A program made the position numbers and the translations under genes. From NCBI GenBank assembly GCA_023807065.1, contig JAJJLU010004302.1:1-15137 (forward strand): a stretch of DNA of 15,137 bases, given 5' to 3'. The notes below the pieces were generated by a model that was not told the origin of the DNA, did not search any database, and worked only from the letters and a program-made list of their open reading frames with translations. Position 1 is the first letter of the stretch. Each line of letters begins with the position of its first letter. Shown here in pieces: positions 10,102-15,137 of the stretch. The stretch is from Isotricha intestinalis. Taxonomy: Eukaryota > Ciliophora > Litostomatea > Vestibuliferida > Isotrichidae.

Positions 10102-10130
10102 TTGACACGGAAAATCCCACACAATATATT
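10102..10130 (+). promoter_or_regulatory. Promoter of the ECF-transporter gene
   Basis: TTGACA (10102-10107), a 17-base spacer and TATATT (10125-10130) form a good sigma-70-like promoter. It leads to the ECF gene, whose ATG is at 10157 with AAGGA at 10142-10146. It overlaps the rpsT promoter face to face. Confidence 0.75.
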
Positions 10131-10154
10131 ACTCTAAAATCAAGGAATTGTCAA
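10126..10154 (-). promoter_or_regulatory. rpsT promoter
   Basis: On the minus strand TTGACA (10149-10154), a 17-base spacer and TAATAT (10126-10131) form a near-consensus sigma-70 promoter. The rpsT start codon lies about 57 bases downstream of the -10 element. The -10 element shares five bases with that of the oppositely directed promoter. Confidence 0.85.
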
Positions 10155-10156
10155 GT

Positions 10157-10685
10157 ATGAATATTAAAAAAATCACAAACACAGCCCTACTTATAGCAAT
10201 GTTTTATATATTTAGTATATTTTTAACTATAAATCCGTTTGGTAAAATCAAATGGACTTTGCAAAGTATGCCATTATTTATAGGATCTTGTATGTTTAGA
10301 ATAATCCCTTGGTATGCTTATAGGTGGAATTGGAATGTTTTTAAATCAAACATTATCGAACAATGGACTGACACCAACAACTGTTTTATGGATATTACCA
10401 TATATAGTTTCTGGATTTTTTTCTGGTTTAATATTTCAAAAATATGATATTAATAAAAATAAATTATATTTAAATTTTATAAATTTTATTATATTATTAT
10501 TAATTATAACTATATTAAATACTTTTGCATTTTATATAGATTCTAAACTTTATTGATATTATAATTAAAATTTAGTATTTGGGATGTTTTTTTATAAAAT
10601 ATTATCAGCAATTCTACTTGCATTTATTTATGCTAATGTTTTACCATTAATTGTTAAAATGTTAAAAAGTATTAATTACAAATAA
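10157..10685 (+). pseudogene. ECF transporter S component (folate-family-like), broken
   Basis: S components are small integral membrane proteins that bind a vitamin and dock with the EcfT/EcfA energising module. The frame starts MNIKKITNTALLIAM, with a first helix and KWTLQSMPLFIGS. After an extra T near 10309 it continues GMLIGGIGMFLNQ ... GLTPTTVLWILPYIVSG, the characteristic S-component block. Further helices run to 10660. TGA 10554-10556 and TAA 10566-10568 interrupt one continuous frame that ends at TAA 10683-10685, giving about 175 residues, a normal length. The GLTPTT...LW pattern is common in Lachnospiraceae proteins annotated as folate-family S components. The ligand cannot be fixed from sequence alone. 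Confidence 0.82.
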
Positions 10686-10687
10686 AA

Positions 10688-10711
10688 AAAACATTGACTC
10701 TTCAATGTTTT
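10688..10711. terminator. Bidirectional hairpin terminator
   Basis: A 10-base perfect inverted repeat, AAAACATTGA and TCAATGTTTT, with a 4-base loop. It lies 3 bases after the ECF gene and 5 bases after the minus-strand tRNA end. A runs on one side and T on the other allow it to serve both strands. Confidence 0.8.
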
Positions 10712-10715
10712 ATAA

Positions 10716-10790
10716 TCGGGGTAACAGGACTCGAACCTGCAACCCCTTGATCTCAAAGCAAGTGCTCTAGCCAAACTGAGCTAAACTCCA
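10716..10790 (-). tRNA. Proline-type tRNA, probably defective, anticodon reads UGA
   Basis: The minus strand folds as a tRNA: D arm TTAGCTCAG ... GAGC, anticodon arm CTTGC-TTTGAGA-TCAAG, 5-base variable region, T arm GCAGG-TTCGAGT-CCTGT. The body matches bacterial tRNA-Pro(UGG), whose arm is CTTGC-TTTGGGA-GCAAG. Three faults are visible: the acceptor stem TGGAGTT against TACCCCG has two mismatches and a T-G pair; the anticodon is UGA instead of UGG; and the base of the anticodon loop has a C-T mismatch. There is no long variable arm, so it is not a serine tRNA although UGA would pair with a Ser codon. CCA is not encoded. A decayed tRNA-Pro gene is the best reading. Confidence 0.75.
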
Positions 10791-10802
10791 ATACAATATA
10801 AT

Positions 10803-10831
10803 ATACTATCATAAATATAAAAAAAAGTCAA
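10803..10831 (-). promoter_or_regulatory. Candidate promoter of the tRNA gene
   Basis: On the minus strand TTGACT (10826-10831), 17 bases, TAGTAT (10803-10808). The mature tRNA end at 10790 lies 12 bases downstream. The AT-rich surroundings lower confidence. Confidence 0.5.
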
Positions 10832-10850
10832 TTAAAAAAGAGGTATTTTG

Positions 10851-11860
10851 ATGAAAAAAAAAAAGATTTTTGAAGCATTAATTATTATTATTTTATCAAT
10901 GTTTTTAGTTATATTTTCAAATAATATAATTCATATTTTGAATAGATTTAATTCAAATGCATTTTCAGATAGTATGAATCAAGTGTCTGATGAATATTTA
11001 TATGGTGAAGCAAGCGGAAAACTTGGTGATGTAAAAGTTATATTAAAAACTGATTCATCAAGAAAAATTAAAGATTTAGAAGTATATGATTTTTCATCAA
11101 AATACTATGCAGTTCCATCTGCTTTTCAAGAACTCATATCAGCAACATTAGATTCATATAATGCAAATGAAGTAGATATGATAAGTGGTGCTAATACATC
11201 AAATACTTTTAAAGAAGCTATAAATGATGCTATAGGATATGTAGAGCCATCAAGGCAAGATAATTATACAAGAGTATCACTTGATGACCCAGAAGTATTA
11301 AATTTAGTTACAAGAAAAGAAGTTGAACAAAATAGTGAGATTTTGAAAACTGGATTTGGTGCATTTATAACAAATAGTTTTTCTGATGCTGATTATAATA
11401 AAAATCGAAATCTTGTTACACATGAATGTTTGTGTGCAGTTTTAATTGATAGTGGGAGAAGAATTTATAATGTAAAATTTGACCATATAGCAAGTAATAT
11501 TGCATTTGACAGACTTGGAAAAGTTCCGACGAGTAATGTTCGTTCATATCGTTTTAATTCTGATAAATCTGATTCAAGTTTTAACGGAGTTTATACTGAT
11601 GGTTATTATATAAATATTTAAGATTTAGAAAATAATGTGCTGAAAAATAAATATTTAGAAAATAATTTGCTGATAAACCTGGAATAGATTTTTTCATAAA
11701 ACCTTAGAATCAACAATGAATAATGCAGTATTTGTAGGAGCAAATAAAAATCAATAGTTAGGTCTGTCTTCTATAAGAAAAATTCCACATAGTTCATATA
11801 AAGGTAAAAAAGAATGAAATTCTAATATATTAATTATTCAATATCGTGTAATTTTCCAAT
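10851..11860 (+). pseudogene. FMN-binding-domain lipoprotein or membrane protein, 3' half broken
   Basis: The ATG at 10851 is chosen over the TTG at 10848 because AAGAGG ends 8 bases before it. A basic start and one membrane helix (codons 5-27) are followed by an FMN_bind domain (PF04205 type, about 10985-11245): YGEASGKLGDVKV ... VDMISGANTS. The usual flavin motif is SGAT; here Asn stands at the Thr that normally carries FMN in RnfG/NqrC, so covalent flavin is doubtful. A second domain follows (GFGAFITNSF ... NLVTHE ... RSYRFNSDK). The frame closes at TAA 11619-11621 within a small duplication. It then resumes in another frame (ADKPGIDFF ... NAVFVGANKNQ, TAG 11755-11757, LGLSSIRKIPHSS, TGA 11815-11817) before fading near 11,860. 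Such proteins are thought to act in extracytoplasmic electron transfer. Confidence 0.8.
11623..11673 (+). repeat. 30-base tandem duplication inside the FMN-binding gene
   Basis: A 21-base unit at 11623-11643 (ATTTAGAAAATAATGTGCTGA with one internal variant) recurs at 11653-11673 with a single G/T difference, a period of 30. It coincides with the loss of reading frame, so replication slippage probably contributed to inactivation. Confidence 0.85.
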
Positions 11861-12439
11861 AAAAAAATATATTTAAAAAGAGAAAAAGTTTTTTTTGCTG
11901 ATATATCATTTTATAAAAGAAAGGAATTAAAATAATAAATAATTTTAAATTAATCTTCAAATACATAAAAATCACATTCATAAAAAAATAATAAAAAAGA
12001 TTTAAGGAAATTAATTACAAAGAATTATATTTTAAAAATTTATAAATAAAACAAAAAGTTTTTTATTAATTGAAAAAAAGATGAAACTCAAATTTGAAAT
12101 AAGAATTAATTTCAAATAAGAAGAATTTTCTTAATGATGATATTATTGATAATTATTTCTTAAATTTGTTGATATTAATGAAGAAATGTTTATAATTTCA
12201 ATCAAAAAATTATAATATAATAAATTATGATTATTTGTTAATAATAAATTTAATTAATATTCATGTAATAAAATTTAAATTTGAGATTTATAAAATAAAA
12301 TTAATTTTCTTTTTTTAATAATAATAATATAAACCATAATAATAATAATCCAATTTTTACAATAACAATAATAATAATAATTCTTTTACTAATAAAATAA
12401 CAATTCTTTTAATAATAATAATTATTATAAATTATTATA
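11861..12439. other. Extremely AT-rich spacer with AAT-type simple repeats
   Basis: About 580 bases with roughly 90 percent A+T by eye and stops in all frames. From 12,310 to 12,439 it contains imperfect AAT/TAA trinucleotide runs, with TTCTTT interruptions repeated three times (near 12,380, 12,407 and 12,443). No bacterial promoter, ribosome site or terminator is seen. Composition changes sharply from the bacterial block, so a junction probably lies near 11,860-11,900. It forms the 3' flank of the zinc-finger gene. Confidence 0.7.
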
Positions 12440-14293
12440 TTAATTCTTTTTCAAATTATAAATAAGTTTATAACTTGCATTTTCTTTTGCACATCTTCTA
12501 CAAATAGTATTTGTTAAGTCTTGAATATTAATCATTCCCATAAGATAAAAATTATAAGGCTGTATAACCGGTTTAATAATTTTCACATAATTATAAGGCT
12601 CAGCCAAATAATAATAACAACCTGCACAAAGATAATCATATTTTATATCCAAAGGTCTTCCTATAAAATGAAATATTGCATTTGAATTTCCGCAATTCCA
12701 ACACCACCAAATATTATCGCCTTTATTATTGTTATTATTATTATGATAAGGAACACTTGAACCTTCTCTATCTACATAACAATCTGGCCAATTCAATTTT
12801 TTATAACATTCTCTACAAAGATGGAGAAAAGCACTATTAAATATTTTAGCATTTTTTATTAAAAATAATTTTTGATTATATTTATGCAGATATATATTAA
12901 TAAAATTGTATGAATTATAATAGAATACATCATACCTTTCTGGTTTCCATGGAGTTAAATTAATTGAATTAAATAATTCATTACTTTTTTCATTAATTGT
13001 AAATAATCTTACTGTATGATATAAATATTTATCTTCTTCATCTATATCTCTTAAAACAGGTCCTCCCTTATTATATTTTTCATTTCCATATTCAATAATT
13101 TTATTTTCATGTAATGAAGCTAAAGCAACAAAACCATAATTTTTTTGACCATCTTCTCTTTTAACAAATAAATTTTTTCTAATAAGTGCATATTGATATT
13201 TGGGTATATTTTTTATTCTAACTTTTATTAAAGCATTACTTAAGGATTCACCTACTTGCTCAAATTTTAGAATTTCTTCCATTAAATTTTTTCTATTTTC
13301 AATTTCAGGAATATAATATTCCTCTTCTTCTTCGGAATTTTTTAACCAATTAAAATTATATTCCCAATTAGCATCTTCATCTAAACATCTTTCACATTTA
13401 AATTTATATTCTATATATTGTTCTTTATCAAATTTAGGACCAGTTTCAAAAACATCTTGATCTAAGTTAAAGAATGGGTTTGACAAAAAAATTTTATTTT
13501 CCAATTCCACATACATATTTGATCTTCCCAAATATTTTAAACATTTTTCACATAAATACTTATAGGCTATATCTTTTCCTAATCCAAATCGAATTGGTGT
13601 GATATTATTTATAATTAAATATTCATTAACACAATGAATACAATTGTGATTCCTTATACTAAATCTTTCGGTAGTCCAATCGCTCTTATCAATCAAATTT
13701 ATAAAAGTAAGTGGCTCTATTTTTGAATAAAAATATTTAATTACAGAATAATCTGTATAATCATTTTCATTTAATGGTTCTAGTCCCAAAGGTTTTTTAA
13801 TTTCATTTTCATCTTCTTCTCCATAATGTATCAATATTTTTTTTGTTGCTTCAAACACACCAGCATGATATAATTTTAAATTATTTAAAAAAGAAGAAAA
13901 ATCACTAATTATTTCAGGTACTCTTATATCTCTTTTAACTGCACAATAAATATATGGACCTTTATGTTTATAATTAACTGTAGTTTTAAGTGAATGATTT
14001 TTTGATAAAAATTGTTTTATATTAATATCAGTTAATTTCTCTTTTTTTTTATTATTATTAATATCTCTTTCAAGTTCTATACCTTCCAAAGCATATTTAA
14101 AAGATTCTTCAATTTCTTCAATTTTTTGATTTTTTGAATTTAAATTAGAATTTTTTGTTATTTTAGAAGCAGATTTCACAGCTAATCCGGGTTTTTTAAC
14201 TATTTTTGCTTCTTTTCTGGGTTTACTTTGTGTTCTCTTGCTTTTTTTTTGTGTTTTGCATATAGATTTACTTTTCAACTTCTTTTTCGACAT
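12440..14293 (-). CDS. Large CxxC-repeat zinc-finger-like protein, eukaryote-like
   Basis: An unbroken 617-codon gene of no family I can name with certainty. Residues 1-90 are Lys/Ser-rich, like a nuclear-targeting or disordered tail. Seven CxxC pairs occur at 218/221, 248/251, 300/303, 493/496, 531/534, 556/559 and 598/601. They alternate two types: a first half (CIHC, CERC, CWNC, CRRC) and a second half in a YLCxxCxxYL context followed by YV. C531-C534-x21-C556-C559 recalls the spacing of GATA-type fingers but lacks their signature residues. The last first-half at 598 has no partner before the stop, so the C-terminus may be cut short or continue in another exon. An Asn run (518-523) and a Glu run are typical of AT-rich eukaryotes. 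The start has A-rich upstream sequence; AGGA lies 11 bases before it and could be chance. Intact amid broken neighbours. Likely nuclear or DNA/RNA-binding, which is inference. Confidence 0.75.
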   Translation of the reverse strand: MSKKKLKSKSICKTQKKSKRTQSKPRKEAKIVKKPGLAVKSASKITKNSNLNSKNQKIEEIEESFKYALEGIELERDINNNKKKEKLTDINIKQFLSKNHSLKTTVNYKHKGPYIYCAVKRDIRVPEIISDFSSFLNNLKLYHAGVFEATKKILIHYGEEDENEIKKPLGLEPLNENDYTDYSVIKYFYSKIEPLTFINLIDKSDWTTERFSIRNHNCIHCVNEYLIINNITPIRFGLGKDIAYKYLCEKCLKYLGRSNMYVELENKIFLSNPFFNLDQDVFETGPKFDKEQYIEYKFKCERCLDEDANWEYNFNWLKNSEEEEEYYIPEIENRKNLMEEILKFEQVGESLSNALIKVRIKNIPKYQYALIRKNLFVKREDGQKNYGFVALASLHENKIIEYGNEKYNKGGPVLRDIDEEDKYLYHTVRLFTINEKSNELFNSINLTPWKPERYDVFYYNSYNFINIYLHKYNQKLFLIKNAKIFNSAFLHLCRECYKKLNWPDCYVDREGSSVPYHNNNNNNKGDNIWWCWNCGNSNAIFHFIGRPLDIKYDYLCAGCYYYLAEPYNYVKIIKPVIQPYNFYLMGMINIQDLTNTICRRCAKENASYKLIYNLKKN

Positions 14294-14578
14294 TTTTCTC
14301 TTTTCCTATAGTAAATTAAAAAATATTATTTGGATTTTAATAATAATTTTTTTATTATTAATAATTTCTATTATTGTATTATATGTAAAAATAAAAAAAA
14401 GAAAATCTGATAGATTAACTAAGTTAATTCATGAAGATAAAAAAATAATATTTATTAATATTAATTATTAATATATAATAAAAGATTTTAAATTTTATTA
14501 GTTTAATTATTAAAAAAATGAATCAAATAAAAATCATCTTCTTATAGAATATTATTTTCATTTTTGCCAGAAAATTAA
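14294..14578. other. AT-rich spacer, junction region
   Basis: This stretch holds the 5' flank of the zinc-finger gene and no supported gene. A + strand open stretch at 14,312-14,471 would encode a hydrophobic helix followed by KIKKRKS and a basic tail. It has no good start outside the opposite gene, and such stretches are common in this composition. The change back to bacterial sequence occurs between about 14,480 and 14,578. Confidence 0.5.
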
Positions 14579-14938
14579 TATAGAGGTATATCTAATGCTA
14601 CAGATATTTATGGCAATACTGGTTTTAGACAATGGCTTAAAGTGCCAAATACATCTACTTATTATTTTATGTCTGATGATATGAATACACATGGCACAAA
14701 AGGTTCAGTAGGATTTTTAGCTGGTGGCTGGTTCAATTTTGGTTGGGCAGGACAAGATAAATGGTATCATTTTGATAGTCAAGCTATAATGTCACTTGGT
14801 TGGTATCAAGAAAATATCAAGATATATTATCTGCAAAATAATCTTACTGACAGTTGGAATGGCAATGTTGTGACAGGTATACAGACTATCGATGGTCAAG
14901 TATATAGATTTGATGATAAAGGTGTGCTAAAACAATAA
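14579..14938 (+). CDS. C-terminal fragment of a choline/glucan-binding repeat surface protein
   Basis: About 119 codons are open in one frame, from just after a TAA at 14,576 to the stop at 14,936-14,938. The sequence shows repeat units of the cell-wall-binding type: GGWFNFGWAGQDKWYHFD, MSLGWYQ, KIYYLQNN, DSWNGNVVTGIQTIDGQVYRFDDKG. Aromatic and Gly residues are spaced as in repeats that bind choline or glucan on cell walls, and as in many Lachnospiraceae surface hydrolases. The N-terminal part, including any catalytic domain, is missing: the frame is lost at the AT-rich junction to its left. Its own terminator follows. Which protein it came from cannot be told; the glucosaminidase near 1,000-2,193 belongs to the same functional class but has its own complete end. 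Confidence 0.85.
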   Translation, partial: YRGISNATDIYGNTGFRQWLKVPNTSTYYFMSDDMNTHGTKGSVGFLAGGWFNFGWAGQDKWYHFDSQAIMSLGWYQENIKIYYLQNNLTDSWNGNVVTGIQTIDGQVYRFDDKGVLKQ

Positions 14939-14994
14939 TATCATCTAAAGAAGAGATCTTGCAGTTTTTAATCTAATTATGATAATGTTAAACT

Positions 14995-15053
14995 GGAATA
15001 AAAGGGACAGGTAAAATATTGCAATAATAAACCTGTCCATTTTATTCCTTTTT
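14995..15053 (+). terminator. Strong rho-independent terminator
   Basis: GGAATAAAAGGGACAGGT (14995-15012) pairs with 15031-15048 over 18 positions, with one mismatch. The loop is 18 bases and five T residues follow. It lies 56 bases after the choline-binding stop. It confirms that this end is bacterial sequence with regulatory structure preserved. Confidence 0.9.
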
Positions 15054-15137
15054 ATTCTTGCATTAGTAAAATAATAAATATCAATATCCCATTCTTTAAT
15101 TCTATAATTTAATTTTACTTTTCCTGAATTTGGTTTT
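15054..15137 (-). other. Possible 3' part of a minus-strand gene
   Basis: The minus strand is open from the window edge (KPNSGKVKLNYRIKEWDIDIYYF...) and continues to a TAG near 14,951, running through the terminator hairpin. Too short to identify; the reading past the hairpin makes a real gene end here uncertain. Confidence 0.25.

Noticed and set aside
1400..10560. Genetic code with TGA as Trp
   Set aside because: Two TGA codons stand at Trp positions, but TGG is used at many other conserved Trp sites. TAA and TAG also interrupt conserved frames, frameshifts are frequent, and some TGA sites (3759, 4648, 10554) do not clearly call for Trp. Decay explains more with one assumption.
14238..14471. 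Small membrane protein gene on the + strand
   Set aside because: Its start lies inside the opposite-strand gene, there is no ribosome site, and hydrophobic open stretches arise readily in such AT-rich DNA.
1..15137. CRISPR array, insertion sequence, attachment site, prophage or plasmid origin
   Set aside because: No spaced direct repeats, transposase or integrase motifs, terminal inverted repeats or iteron clusters were seen. The AAT runs are simple-sequence repeats.

Overview
The window is AT-rich, roughly three-quarters A+T by eye, and is a mosaic of two kinds of DNA. From about 840 to 11,860, and again from about 14,579 to 15,053, the content is clearly bacterial. It looks like a low-GC gut or rumen Firmicute of the Clostridia, most like Lachnospiraceae. 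The evidence is the gene families (glucosaminidase plus cadherin-like domain, surface cohesin, ClpC, RadA, MotA/TolQ plus DUF2149, S20, ECF transporter, FMN-binding protein, choline-binding repeats), with Shine-Dalgarno sites, sigma-70-like promoters and rho-independent terminators. Between these blocks, about 11,870-14,578, lies extremely AT-rich spacer with AAT-type repeats. It carries one intact 617-codon minus-strand gene with a lysine-rich N-terminus, an Asn run and repeated CxxC pairs. That gene looks eukaryotic, in the style of an AT-rich anaerobic fungus. The host assignment is inference.

Layout of the main bacterial block: an unreadable, broken left end (1-839); a secreted glucosaminidase with a cadherin-like domain; a membrane-anchored cohesin protein with an acidic tail; clpC; radA; an unknown two-membrane-segment low-complexity protein; a MotA/TolQ/ExbB-family channel protein; and a DUF2149 protein. 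All are on the + strand, with tight spacing or overlaps where readable, as in one operon. They face rpsT (minus strand) across a shared terminator. rpsT and an ECF-transporter S-component gene diverge from overlapping promoters. A second shared terminator, a proline-type tRNA gene (minus) and an FMN-binding protein gene follow.

Nearly every bacterial protein gene is broken by in-frame stops and single-base shifts, often in A or T runs. Many stops fit C-to-T or G-to-A changes: TGA where Trp is expected, TAA where Gln is expected. Walker A glycines in ClpC and RadA are changed, a start codon seems to have become ATA, and the tRNA has lost stem pairs and changed anticodon. Only rpsT and the choline-binding tail remain fully readable. 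The 1.85-kb zinc-finger gene is intact despite many homopolymers, which argues against sequencing error as the whole explanation.

The simplest reading is a stretch of Lachnospiraceae-like chromosome inserted into a eukaryotic nuclear genome and decaying there, with the eukaryote-like gene beside it. A chimeric assembly of an error-prone bacterial read with host DNA is the main alternative. In the living donor the operon would have encoded a cell-surface/envelope module (hydrolase, cohesin, proton-channel-like pair) together with ClpC and RadA.
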